39,430 bases of DNA from UBA1268 sp965662195 (lineage in GTDB: Bacteria; Planctomycetota; Planctomycetia; Pirellulales; UBA1268), in contig CBFIHA010000031.1 in assembly GCA_965662195.1 (NCBI GenBank), positions 1 to 39,430 on the forward strand, in the 5' to 3' direction. Below are positions 15,048 through 23,975 of this stretch, piece after piece. The notes under the pieces were generated by a model. The model saw only the letters and a program-made list of their open reading frames with translations, was not told the DNA's origin and ran no database searches. The translations under genes were made by a program, and so were the position numbers. How positions within the stretch are numbered: the stretch's first letter is position 1; each line of letters starts with the position of its first letter.

Positions 15048-15641
15048 ATGCCCCTGATTCCCTACGTCATCGAAAAGAGCGGCCGCGAAGAGCGGGCGAT
15101 GGACATCTACAGCCGGCTGCTGAAGGACCGGATTGTGTTCCTCGGCACGCAGGTCAACGATGAAATGGCCAACGCCATCGTGGCCCAGATGCTTTTCCTG
15201 CAGACCGATGATCCCAAGAGTGACATTCATCTCTACATCAACTCGCCTGGCGGCAGCGTCACGGCCGGGCTGGCGATCTATGACACCATGCAGTTCGTCA
15301 CCTGTGATGTGGCGACCTACTGCATCGGCCAGGCCGCCTCGATGGGGGCGGTGCTGCTGGCTGCCGGTGCCGCCGGCAAGCGGCGGGCCCTGCCCAACTC
15401 ACGGATCATGATTCACCAACCGCTGGCCGGTATGGAGGGAACGGCGGAGGAGATCATGATCCACGCCAAGGAATTCCGAAACATCAAGAGCAAGCTCAAC
15501 ACAATTCTGCTGAAGCACACCGGGCATCCCCTCGAGAAGATCGAGGAGGATACCGACCGGGACCGGTTCATGTCGGCGCAGGAAGCGTGCGACTATCGGC
15601 TGATCGACGAGGTGATCGAGAAGATGCCAACAGGGGTCTGA
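15048..15641 (+). CDS. clpP: ATP-dependent Clp protease proteolytic subunit (second copy)
   Basis: Second ClpP, 197 residues, with the canonical active site: S98 in GQAASMGAVLL, H123 in MIHQPLAG, D168 in EEDTDRDRF. It starts MPLIPYVIEKSGREERAMDIY, which matches the mature N-terminus of typical ClpP, so it has little or no propeptide. It is closer to the standard ClpP sequence than the copy upstream and would be active on its own. The ATG at 15048 lies 29 bases after the first clpP. A Glu-rich helix follows the catalytic His (EGTAEEIMIHAKEF). Together with tig it belongs to protein quality control in the cytoplasm. Confidence 0.96.
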   Translation: MPLIPYVIEKSGREERAMDIYSRLLKDRIVFLGTQVNDEMANAIVAQMLFLQTDDPKSDIHLYINSPGGSVTAGLAIYDTMQFVTCDVATYCIGQAASMGAVLLAAGAAGKRRALPNSRIMIHQPLAGMEGTAEEIMIHAKEFRNIKSKLNTILLKHTGHPLEKIEEDTDRDRFMSAQEACDYRLIDEVIEKMPTGV

Positions 15642-15680
15642 CCCCGGTGGTGTCCGGCGTGGGGCGCAAGGAGGCGCGTC

Positions 15681-16628
15681 ATGAGGCATTGCGAAAGGCA
15701 GCCGGCCGCGATGGTCGGCTGGGGAGCGACGGTTGTCATCGTCGGCCTGCTGGGACTCATTCCCGGCTGCAAGACCGACGTGCACAGCCAACTGCTTGAA
15801 CGCGAACTGCGGCTGCAGGAAGACCAGATCTACTGCCTGCAGGACAAACTCGAAAACAAGTGCTACCAGCTCGATCAGTTGAGCGACGAGAACGCCTCGC
15901 TGCGGCGGCAGCTGGGCATTGTTGACAATGGCCCAGCCGGCATGCCGACCGGCCCGACCAGCTCCCGCCCCCCCCGCGGCCCGACCCCCGCTGAGCCGCT
16001 GCTGGTGCCGCCGGCCGTCGAATTACCGTCGATCGGTCGCGGCGACGACGGCCCCAGTTTCAATCCCCCGGCATCGCGGTCGGGCAGCCCCCGGGCCCGT
16101 GGTGAAAAACTACCGAACCCCGGTGGGATCGCGCCACCGACCCTCGAAGGCGTGCCGCCACTGCCGCAGGATTCGGGGAGTCGCGGTGCCGGCCGGCCGA
16201 TCCGGCAGCTCTCCTTCTCGGAGAGTGTGGCCGGGGAGGGTACCCTGAGCCATCTGGTGATCAACCGAACAAAGACCCTCTGCTACGACGCCAACGGCGA
16301 CGGGATATCGGAGGGGCTCACCCTGGTGGTGGAACCGCGGGACGCCGACGAACGGCTGGTGGCCGTCGCCGGTGACCTCGCCGTGACAGTCTACGAACCG
16401 CCGCACGATGCCCAGCAGACCGACCCGGGGCAGCCGCTGGCCAGCTGGACAATCCCTGCTGCCGAGGCGATGCGTCATTTTCGGCGAACATCGCGGGCCC
16501 GGGGGCTGCACTTCGTCCTGCCCTGGCCGGCCGCGGCACCACTCAGCCGCCAGGTGCGGGTGGTCACCCAGTTGACCCGATTCGACGGTAGCCAGCTTGA
16601 GGCCGAAGCTGTCGCCAGCGTGCGTTGA
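15681..16628 (+). CDS. coiled-coil lipoprotein of unknown function
   Basis: Predicted lipoprotein of 315 residues. The signal segment GWGATVVIVGLLGLIPGC contains a lipobox with the acylated Cys at 30. Residues 34-76 form a coiled coil (LLERELRLQEDQIYCLQDKL, then ENASLRRQL). A Pro/Gly-rich linker follows to about 170. A C-terminal beta-rich domain of about 140 residues begins near LSHLVINRTKTLCYDANGDG, with a DANGDG calcium-loop-like motif, and ends in RFDGSQLEAEAVASV. No function recognised. The ATG at 15681 has AGGAGG 8 bases upstream. It is 39 bases after clpP on the same strand. The domain order suggests an envelope protein that oligomerises through the coil. Confidence 0.85.
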   Translation: MRHCERQPAAMVGWGATVVIVGLLGLIPGCKTDVHSQLLERELRLQEDQIYCLQDKLENKCYQLDQLSDENASLRRQLGIVDNGPAGMPTGPTSSRPPRGPTPAEPLLVPPAVELPSIGRGDDGPSFNPPASRSGSPRARGEKLPNPGGIAPPTLEGVPPLPQDSGSRGAGRPIRQLSFSESVAGEGTLSHLVINRTKTLCYDANGDGISEGLTLVVEPRDADERLVAVAGDLAVTVYEPPHDAQQTDPGQPLASWTIPAAEAMRHFRRTSRARGLHFVLPWPAAAPLSRQVRVVTQLTRFDGSQLEAEAVASVR

Positions 16629-16634
16629 GCCAGG

Positions 16635-16759
16635 AAACCCATTCCCTCGACGCCCAGCTCGGGCTTCCCGGAGTTCGGTGCCGTTCAGCGCAACATCAAA
16701 CCTCGCGGCCCGGGCTTCCCGGATCTCGGTTTCAATCAGCGCACCAGCAAAACCTGTGG
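16635..16759. repeat. intergenic repeat, copy A
   Basis: A 125-base stretch that aligns without gaps to 25260-25384, roughly three quarters identical by eye. Each copy is built from two related units 51 bases apart that share GGCTTCCCGGA, TCGGT, TCAGC and TCAAA-type segments. It lies between the lipoprotein stop (16628) and the end of the convergent GAPDH gene. Copy A has the TTCCCTCG-type arm but no opposite arm upstream. Confidence 0.6.
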
Positions 16760-16848
16760 CTGCTGCCTCCCACGGTCTTCAATATGCCACTACCCCGGGG
16801 CATGCCCCGGCAACCTGCACTGCCGCCGTGCCTTATTCCGACAGACGC

Positions 16849-17865
<1,017 letters not shown>

Positions 17866-17946
17866 AGCAAAACTCCTGCTACGAGATCTCAAACCGGGCG
17901 GCCGCCGGGGTGCCTCCGGGCACCACCGCCACCTTCTTCCGGCGGG

Positions 17947-17976
17947 ACTATACACGCGCCACACCCCCAGGCTCAA
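17947..17976 (-). promoter_or_regulatory. promoter of GAPDH
   Basis: On the minus strand, TTGAGC (17976-17971) and TATAGT (17952-17947) are 18 bases apart, a good housekeeping-type promoter. The resulting leader of about 75 bases contains a 6-base hairpin (GGTGCC at 17909-17914 with GGCACC at 17919-17924) and the AGGAG site before the GTG. Confidence 0.7.
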
Positions 17977-18072
17977 TCGCCCGGCTATTTTCGTCGCCTT
18001 GGCGGCTGGCTTTGCCAACTCCTGCTGATCGGCATCGTCTGTGGCCTTCGTCCAACGATTGCCGATGACGAA

Positions 18073-19086
18073 GTGCCGCCGCTGCCCACCGTGGCGGCGA
18101 GTGAACCGCCTGACGAGGCGAACGCCGAGCAGGCCAGTCCCCCGGTGGTCGCACCGCCGCCGCTGCCCTTCACCCGGCTCGTCCGGCAGGTCGCCTTCCT
18201 ACGGCAGGCCGGTGTGCCCTACCTGCCGGGCCGCAATCCCCGCGACCTCGACGGAGATCCCCTGGCCGGTGATGATGATCCCGACCGCGACGCCCCGCGG
18301 GCCTGGACCCGGTTGCTCGCCCGGGCCTTCTCCGACCCGGTCGACCCACGGACCTCGCTGGCGGCACCCGATATCCGCGAGCCGGGCCCCGACTCATCCG
18401 ACTTTCCCAACAGCCCCTACACCCTGCCGCGGGGCTGGAGCTATCTCGAGACCAGCCCGGTCAACTACACCGGCAGCATCGGAACCTTGCAGCCGGAAAG
18501 CTACAACTGGAACTATCTGCTACGGATGGGCCTCACCGACCGGGTCGAGTTCCGGCTGTTCGGCAACGGCCTGACCTGGGTCGATGCGGGACTTGGCGAG
18601 CCGGCGACCACCGGCTTCTCCCCGCTCGTCTTCGATACCAAGATTCATTTCTTTGACGAAAACAAGGATCTCTTCATCCCGGCCACCGGCCTCGAGGTCT
18701 ATATCCAGACTCCCTGGGGCAGTCCCGCCTTTGATGGCGGCACCCAGCCCGGCTTCGCGCTGCTCTTCCTCAACACCCTGCCTTGGGGCTGGGAGGTGAA
18801 CTGGAACGTCGGCCTGGTCGCCGAGGAGAGCCCCAATGGCGGCCTGATCTTCACCGACACCGTGCAGTGGTCCTTCACCCGGGGCATTACCGACCGGCTG
18901 GCGGTCTTCCTGCAGGGCTTTCAGAATCAGGCGGCCCTGCCGCGGGTGGCCACCCAGACCGTTCTCGGTGGCGGCATGGTGCTCAACCTCAACCGGCGGT
19001 TCACCGTCTTTGGCAGCTACAACGCCGCCACCGACAAGGCGGGCCCGGCGGCAACCTATTACATCGGCGGAGCGGGTGCCTTTTGA
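18073..19086 (+). CDS. outer-membrane transporter-like protein (start uncertain)
   Basis: Beta-rich envelope protein resembling planctomycete outer-membrane transporter-like proteins (PF13557-like). Seen: an acidic, Pro-rich N-terminal part, then from about 18400 alternating beta-strand blocks (NWNYLLRMGLTDRVEFRLF, FLNTLPWGWEVNWNVGLV, RRFTVFGSYN) and a terminal aromatic residue, as in barrel proteins. The coordinates use the first canonical in-frame start, GTG 18073. However, the frame upstream (about 17989-18066) encodes a convincing signal peptide: RRLGGW, then LCQLLLIGIVCGL, then PTIADD. No ATG, GTG or TTG precedes it in frame as far back as the GAPDH promoter; only ATA (17950) and CTG (18022, 18025) are available. 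The true start is therefore probably upstream and unusual. The ABC ATPase follows after 31 bases. Confidence 0.75.
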   Translation: MPPLPTVAASEPPDEANAEQASPPVVAPPPLPFTRLVRQVAFLRQAGVPYLPGRNPRDLDGDPLAGDDDPDRDAPRAWTRLLARAFSDPVDPRTSLAAPDIREPGPDSSDFPNSPYTLPRGWSYLETSPVNYTGSIGTLQPESYNWNYLLRMGLTDRVEFRLFGNGLTWVDAGLGEPATTGFSPLVFDTKIHFFDENKDLFIPATGLEVYIQTPWGSPAFDGGTQPGFALLFLNTLPWGWEVNWNVGLVAEESPNGGLIFTDTVQWSFTRGITDRLAVFLQGFQNQAALPRVATQTVLGGGMVLNLNRRFTVFGSYNAATDKAGPAATYYIGGAGAF

Positions 19087-19117
19087 CAGCCCTCCTCCTT
19101 TCTGCAATCCTGTTGCA

Positions 19118-19852
19118 ATGAATATTGCGGCCTCTCCACCCACTGCCACCCCGTCACCGGTGATCGAACTGACCGGTGTCAAAAAGGCCTTTGCCGTGCC
19201 GGGGAGCGGGCCGTTGACGATCCTCGACATCCCTGCCTTCACCGTGGCCGCCGGCGAACTGGTGGCCCTCGAGGGACAGAGCGGCTCGGGCAAGTCGACC
19301 CTGCTCAACGTGATCGCCGGCATCCTCCGGCCCGACGCCGGCAGCGTGAAAATCGGGGGCATCGACATTGTGAAACTGGCCGAGCCGATGCGGGACCGGC
19401 TGCGAGCCGACCGGGTCGGTCTGGTGTTTCAACAGTTCAACCTGCTGCCGGGCTTCACCGCGCTGGAGAACGTGCTGGTGGCAATGGGCTTCGGCTCGCG
19501 GCCGGCCGACCGGGGGCGGGCCGAATCGCTCCTGGCGGCAGTCGGCCTGGCCGATCGGCTGCACCACAAGCCGGCGGCCCTGAGCATCGGCCAGCAGCAG
19601 CGGGTGGCGGTGGCCCGGGCCCTGGCCAACCGGCCGCGGGTGCTGCTGGCGGACGAACCGACGGCCAGCATCGACCCGGCCCACCAGCAGCAGGTCATCG
19701 ACCTGCTCCAGAACACCTGCCGGGACGAGCAGGTTTCACTTGTGGTGGTGACCCACGCCCCCGAGGTGGCGACGCAGTTTCCGGTCCGGTACCGGCTGGA
19801 GGACTTCAACCGGGCTGCGGCGGCCCACGCCCCGGCGGGAGGACACCCATGA
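19118..19852 (+). CDS. ABC transporter ATPase (LolD/MacB type)
   Basis: ATPase that powers an FtsX-fold permease. It has 244 residues. Seen: Walker A GQSGSGKST at 53-61, the Q-loop FQQFNLLPGFTALENVL at 104-120, signature LSIGQ at 155-159, Walker B VLLADEP at 175-181 with the following TASID, and the switch His in VVTHAPE. All are intact, so it should be active. The spacing and the QFNLLPGFTALENV block are typical of the LolD/MacB/FtsE branch. The ATG at 19118 is 31 bases after the outer-membrane protein. The end overlaps the permease start by 4 bases (ATGA), a sign of translational coupling. The substrate cannot be inferred from the ATPase. Confidence 0.93.
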   Translation: MNIAASPPTATPSPVIELTGVKKAFAVPGSGPLTILDIPAFTVAAGELVALEGQSGSGKSTLLNVIAGILRPDAGSVKIGGIDIVKLAEPMRDRLRADRVGLVFQQFNLLPGFTALENVLVAMGFGSRPADRGRAESLLAAVGLADRLHHKPAALSIGQQQRVAVARALANRPRVLLADEPTASIDPAHQQQVIDLLQNTCRDEQVSLVVVTHAPEVATQFPVRYRLEDFNRAAAAHAPAGGHP

Positions 19853-21165
19853 GCCTCTTCGGCATCGCCTGGCGGAACATCCGGCAGCGGGGGCTGACCA
19901 GCAGCCTGACCGCCCTCTCGATGGCCCTCGGCGTCGCCCTGGTCGTGGCGACGCTGGTCACCGGCGGCGTGGTCAAGCAGGCCTTCGAGTCGGGGGCTGG
20001 CCTGGGCTACAACATGATCATCGGCGCCAAGGGCAGCCCGCTGCAGCTGGTGCTCAACAGCGTCTACCTGATCAGCAAGCCGATCGAGAACATCTCGTGG
20101 CAGACCTACGAGCAGTTCCTGCCGGCGAGTGAGCGGGCCGACGGCGTGGATGGCGTCTTTGCAGCCAGCACCCAGACGGCGGTGCCGATCTGCATGGGTG
20201 ACTACTTCCGCGGCCACCGCGTCGTCGGTACCAACGCCGCCTACTTTGGCCGTCTCTCCCGCGGCGATGGCAAGCCCTTCAGCTTCAGTGCCGGGCAGAA
20301 CCTTGCAGATGACGATCGCTACACCGCCGTGCTGGGAAACCAGGTGGCAGCCAGCTTGAAGATTGCTGTCGGGGATGAGATTGCCCCGACCCACGGCGCC
20401 GACGATGGCAAGGTGCATGACCCGTTCCTGGTGGTCGGCATTCTCGACCGGACCGACACGCCGGTCGACCGGGGCGTATATGTCAACATGGAGGGGTTCT
20501 ATCTGCAGGAGGGGCACGCCAAGCCGGTTGCGGATGACGAGGAAGCCGCTGAAGCAGCCACCGCCGAACCGGCCCGGCTGCCTGATGGCCGGCTGCCGTA
20601 CAACCAGCGGGAGGTGACGGCCATTCTGCTCGAGACCGCCTCACTGCCGGGGCTGCCGGCGGAGCTGACGGCGATGGGCCTGCGAACCGCCATCAACGAG
20701 GGCCGTGATGCCCAGGCCGCCCTGCCGATCGCCGAGATCCGGGTGCTGCTCGACCTGTTCGTCAGCCCGCTGGAGCTGCTGCTGCTGCTGGTGACGACGC
20801 TGGTGGTGATCGTCTCGGCCATCGGTATTCTGGTGAGCATGGTCGGCTCGTCACTGGAACGCAGCCGCGACGTAGCGATCATGCGGGCCCTCGGAGCCCG
20901 GCGGGGGGTGGTGCTGGCAACGGTGCTGGTCGAGGCGATCCTGCTGGCGGTCGGTGGCGGGGGGGCCGGCTGGCTGCTGGGGCATGGCGTGGTTGGTCTG
21001 ATCGGACCCTGGATTGCCACCAATGCCGGGGTTTCGGCCGGTTTTTTCTCATTCACGCCGGCGGAACTACTGTTGGTGCCATTTTTGATTGCCCTGGCAA
21101 TCCTGGCTGCCCTGCTCCCGGCGATCGCCGCCTACCGCACCGACGTTGCCCGCTGGCTAGGGTAA
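19849..21165 (+). CDS. ABC transporter permease (FtsX/MacB fold)
   Basis: Inner-membrane partner of the ATPase just upstream, 438 residues. Topology: a first helix at about 18-40, a large periplasmic domain at about 45-300, then helices at about 308-331, 354-383 and 405-428. The cytoplasmic loop RDVAIMRALGARRG at 341-354 is the FtsX signature that contacts the ATPase. The short N-terminal helix FGIAWRNIRQRG is also typical. Such transporters usually move substrates in the periplasm or drive mechanical work rather than importing small solutes. The start ATG overlaps the ATPase stop. A gap of 76 bases containing a separate -10 box separates it from the next gene, so the following genes can be transcribed on their own. 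Confidence 0.92.
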   Translation: MSLFGIAWRNIRQRGLTSSLTALSMALGVALVVATLVTGGVVKQAFESGAGLGYNMIIGAKGSPLQLVLNSVYLISKPIENISWQTYEQFLPASERADGVDGVFAASTQTAVPICMGDYFRGHRVVGTNAAYFGRLSRGDGKPFSFSAGQNLADDDRYTAVLGNQVAASLKIAVGDEIAPTHGADDGKVHDPFLVVGILDRTDTPVDRGVYVNMEGFYLQEGHAKPVADDEEAAEAATAEPARLPDGRLPYNQREVTAILLETASLPGLPAELTAMGLRTAINEGRDAQAALPIAEIRVLLDLFVSPLELLLLLVTTLVVIVSAIGILVSMVGSSLERSRDVAIMRALGARRGVVLATVLVEAILLAVGGGGAGWLLGHGVVGLIGPWIATNAGVSAGFFSFTPAELLLVPFLIALAILAALLPAIAAYRTDVARWLG

Positions 21166-21229
21166 CGTTTGTGCCGCAAATCGGATGCGAATCGATGCCA
21201 GCAGGCGCCACTTTACGGTTCTCTGACTC

Positions 21230-21235
21230 TATACT
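21230..21235 (+). promoter_or_regulatory. -10 box TATACT directly before the first ACPFC gene
   Basis: TATACT ends 6 bases before the ATG at 21242, so the transcript would start at or beside the start codon. There is no ribosome-binding site and no good -35 box. An ATG at 21237 is out of frame. Confidence 0.55.
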
Positions 21236-21241
21236 CATGGT

Positions 21242-22738
21242 ATGGAACGCTCGCTACGACGATGTGGGAATTTCGCGGTGATCCTCGCGCTGGGATTGGT
21301 CCCGGCCGGTCTCGCCGACCGGGCGACTGCCTGCCCGTTCTGCGCGGCGGTCTCGCTCACCTTTGCCCAGGAGATCGATCAGAGTGAGACCGCGGTGATC
21401 GCCCGGCTGGTCGAGCCGCCGCCCGCCTCAGCTCTGGGGCCGGGGGCCGAAGGACCACTACCCAAGGGCCGGTTTCGAGTGGTCGATGTGCTCAAGGGCG
21501 AGGATCTGCTGCAGGCAGCCGGTCTGCTCGATGGCGAGCAGCTGATCGAGACGATTCTGCTGGAGGAGAAGCCGGCCGGGTCACTCTTTCTGATCATGGG
21601 GGTCGAGCCACCCGAACTGCTCTGGTCGAGCCCGATCGCCGTCAGCGACCGGGCGGTTGCCTACCTGAAAAAAATTGACGACCTGCCCGAGTCGGGAGCC
21701 GACCGGCTCGCCTTCTTCCAGCAGTACCTCGAGGACGAGGACGACACCCTCGCCCGCGACGCCTACGACGAATTCGCGATCGCCCCCTACCAGGATGTGC
21801 AGGCCCTTGAGACCCGGATGGACCCGACCAAGCTGATGCAGTGGATCGAGACGCCGGGCGTGCCCTCCAACCGGCGGCGGCTCTACGCCACCATGCTCGG
21901 GGTCTGCGGCACACCGGCCGATTCCACACGAATCGAGCGGATTCTGCTCGGTGAGGATCTTGGTGACGACGCGGCCGACCTCCGGAGTGGCCTTGACGCC
22001 CTGATCGCCTGCTATGTCGTGCTGCGGGGACCGACCGGCCTCGACCTGATCGACAAACTGTTCCTCGATCGGGACGGCCGGGACATTCCCTTCACCGAAA
22101 CCTATGCCGCGGTGATGGCCCTGCGGTTTCTGGGCGAGGAGTCTGACGTGGTGCCCCGCCCGCGGGTGCTTGAGTCGCTGCGGCTGCTGCTCAATGAGCC
22201 GAAGCTGGCTGATCTGGTGATCGCCGATCTGGCCCGCTGGGGTGACTGGTCGGTGATCGACCGGCTGGTTGCCATCTACGCCAATGCGACACCCGAAAAC
22301 CTGTTCGTGCGGGAGCCGATCGTCAACTATATGAAGGCCTGCCCGCTGCCTGAGGCGAAAGCCGCCGTCGAGACGCTCCGGGAAATCGATCCCGAGGCTG
22401 TCCGCCGGGCCGCGACCCTCGCCGGGCTGGCGGGACTGACCACTGCCCCCACCGCCGGGGAAACCGACGAAAGCCCGAACGGCTCACCGGCCCGGGTGGC
22501 CCAGGTGGTGGCCGACGATGTTGAGACTGACGGCACGATGGTCGTCAGCCCTGGTTCAGAACCGGTCGCTCCGGCGGTAAGCCGTGAGCCGGCTGAGGCT
22601 GCTCAGTCTCGGCCCGCACCCTCCAAACCGCCGGGACAGCCGGTGTTTCGTTGGGCTTTCTGGGTGGCGGTGGTCGTGATTGTTGCCTTTATCTCGCGGG
22701 CGGTCCTGCGATCGGGCCGAGCCGGCTCGCACCAGTAA
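21242..22738 (+). CDS. secreted ACPFC-motif protein with C-terminal membrane anchor
   Basis: Exported protein of 498 residues and unknown function. A signal peptide (RRCGNFAVILALGLVPAG) leads to ATACPFCAAVS, so the CxxC at 31-34 would sit at or near the mature N-terminus. The next 110 residues look beta-rich; from about 150 to 400 the protein is made of helical pairs resembling a repeat solenoid. A Pro/Ser-rich linker follows and then one membrane helix near 468-488 (FWVAVVVIVAFISRAV) with a short basic tail. It is clearly paralogous to the protein at 23976: shared ACPFC, the RLAFFQQYLE and ARDAYDEFAIAPY blocks, ALRFLGEE, ADLARWGDW and MKACPLPEAKAAVETLR. The CxxC could bind metal or act in redox chemistry; this is inference. 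Confidence 0.8.
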   Translation: MERSLRRCGNFAVILALGLVPAGLADRATACPFCAAVSLTFAQEIDQSETAVIARLVEPPPASALGPGAEGPLPKGRFRVVDVLKGEDLLQAAGLLDGEQLIETILLEEKPAGSLFLIMGVEPPELLWSSPIAVSDRAVAYLKKIDDLPESGADRLAFFQQYLEDEDDTLARDAYDEFAIAPYQDVQALETRMDPTKLMQWIETPGVPSNRRRLYATMLGVCGTPADSTRIERILLGEDLGDDAADLRSGLDALIACYVVLRGPTGLDLIDKLFLDRDGRDIPFTETYAAVMALRFLGEESDVVPRPRVLESLRLLLNEPKLADLVIADLARWGDWSVIDRLVAIYANATPENLFVREPIVNYMKACPLPEAKAAVETLREIDPEAVRRAATLAGLAGLTTAPTAGETDESPNGSPARVAQVVADDVETDGTMVVSPGSEPVAPAVSREPAEAAQSRPAPSKPPGQPVFRWAFWVAVVVIVAFISRAVLRSGRAGSHQ

Positions 22739-22762
22739 CACGCATTTGAGGCAGTGACGGCG

Positions 22763-23455
22763 ATGGCATCTGGACTGTTCGATGCGCCTCCGGCGACACT
22801 CGGTGGGCGGGACCTGGAAACCGATGAGCAGGCCTACCGGGCCCTCGCCGGGACGGCGATTGCCGCCGGCACGCTGGCGCTGCTCTCACCGCTGGCCTTC
22901 GTCGACTGGTGGCTGCTGGCCGTGCCGGCCCTGGGCATCCTGCTCGGCCTGATTGCCTGGCGGGACATCACCCGGCGGCCCGAAGCCCTCACCGGTGTGC
23001 GGCTGGCCATCGGCGCGACGAGCGTCGCGGCAGTCTGCCTGATGGGTGGAGTCGGGTATCTGTCGTGGGTCTACGCCGCCGAACTGCCGGAGGGATTTGA
23101 GCGGATTCACTACGGGCTGCTTCAGCCGCCGGAGGGGGCACCGGCAGCCTTCATTCCTGACTCGGCCCGTTCAATCGACGGCCATGACGTGCTGCTGAAA
23201 GGCTACATGTATCCGGGCAAGCAGCAGCACGGCATCCGTCAGTTCCTCTTGGTTCGCGATCAGGGAGACTGTTGTTTTGGAGGTAATCCGAAGATCACCG
23301 ACCGGGTGCTGGTCCAACTCGAGGACGAGAAGGGCATCGCCTACACGCCTCGGCAGAAGAAGATTGCCGGCCGCTTCGTGGTCCGGCCAACCGCCGGTCA
23401 CGACGGGATCGAGGGGGGCGTGCTCTATCATCTCGAAGATGCCTTCACCCGTTGA
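22763..23455 (+). CDS. DUF3299-like protein with three membrane helices
   Basis: Membrane protein of 230 residues. The N-terminal half has three predicted helices (about 30-47, 50-67 and 80-105), a DUF4190-like arrangement. The C-terminal half, outside the membrane, is a DUF3299-type domain with GHDVLLKGYMYP at 140-151, then FLLVRDQGDCCFG at 161-173. The pair of Cys in CCFG is the most distinctive motif and recurs in the next gene. The ATG at 22763 has GAGG 11 bases upstream; a GTG at 22754 is also in frame but too close to that site. The stop overlaps the next start by 17 bases. No function is established; a role in metal or cofactor handling is inferred only from context. Confidence 0.75.
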   Translation: MASGLFDAPPATLGGRDLETDEQAYRALAGTAIAAGTLALLSPLAFVDWWLLAVPALGILLGLIAWRDITRRPEALTGVRLAIGATSVAAVCLMGGVGYLSWVYAAELPEGFERIHYGLLQPPEGAPAAFIPDSARSIDGHDVLLKGYMYPGKQQHGIRQFLLVRDQGDCCFGGNPKITDRVLVQLEDEKGIAYTPRQKKIAGRFVVRPTAGHDGIEGGVLYHLEDAFTR

Positions 23456-23975
23456 GGCGGCAGCCGGCTGGCTCAGCGCTGTCGGCCTGGTTCTGGCCAT
23501 CGCCGGCTGCGGGCCCGCCGAGACGCTGCCGGAGGATCAGCCCAGGACGGCCGCCAGTCCGCAGCAGCAGGCAACCGCCCGGCCCGCCACTGCCAGTTCG
23601 GCGGGAACCCGTGACATCTCCTTCGACGACATCGCCTTTGAAATGGAGAAGGGGGCCCCCTTCAACCGCGGACTGTTGCCGGAGCGGGTGACCGATCTGG
23701 CCGGGAACAGGATTCGGATTCGGGGCTACATCCTGCCGAGCTTCCAGCAGTCGGGGCTGACCCAGTTCGTGCTGGTGCGGGACAACATGGAATGCTGCTT
23801 TGGGCCGGGGGCGGCGCTTTATGACTGCATCGTGGTCTCGATGCGGCCCGGTCGCTCGACCAATTTCTCGGTGCGGCCGGTCGCCGTCACGGGTTTCTTC
23901 AGCCTCAAGGAACTCAAAGGTCCCGACGGCAAGCACTTGGCGATCTATGCCCTGGAAGGTGAGGAGGTTCGCTAG
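23439..23975 (+). CDS. DUF3299-like lipoprotein
   Basis: Predicted lipoprotein of 178 residues. Signal segment WLSAVGLVLAIAGC with the acylated Cys at 24, then a Pro/Ala/Gln-rich linker to about 58, then a DUF3299-type domain: SFDDIAFEM at 61-69, NRIRIRGYILPSFQQ at 90-104, FVLVRDNMECCFGPG at 110-124. The last block matches the CCFG motif of the preceding protein, so the two are paralogs, one membrane-embedded and one lipid-anchored. The ATG at 23439 lies inside the upstream gene (17-base overlap), and the stop TAG touches the GTG of the next gene, so translation is probably coupled throughout. Function unknown. Confidence 0.8.
   Translation: MPSPVEAAAGWLSAVGLVLAIAGCGPAETLPEDQPRTAASPQQQATARPATASSAGTRDISFDDIAFEMEKGAPFNRGLLPERVTDLAGNRIRIRGYILPSFQQSGLTQFVLVRDNMECCFGPGAALYDCIVVSMRPGRSTNFSVRPVAVTGFFSLKELKGPDGKHLAIYALEGEEVR

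Noticed and set aside
16635..16759. Two 51-base units resembling a CRISPR-type array
   Set aside because: Only two diverged units, no spacer/repeat alternation and no cas genes.
17866..18072. Metal-responsive (Zur-like) operator ahead of the putative transport locus
   Set aside because: I looked for an AT-rich palindrome of the Zur or Fur type and saw none in this GC-rich spacer.
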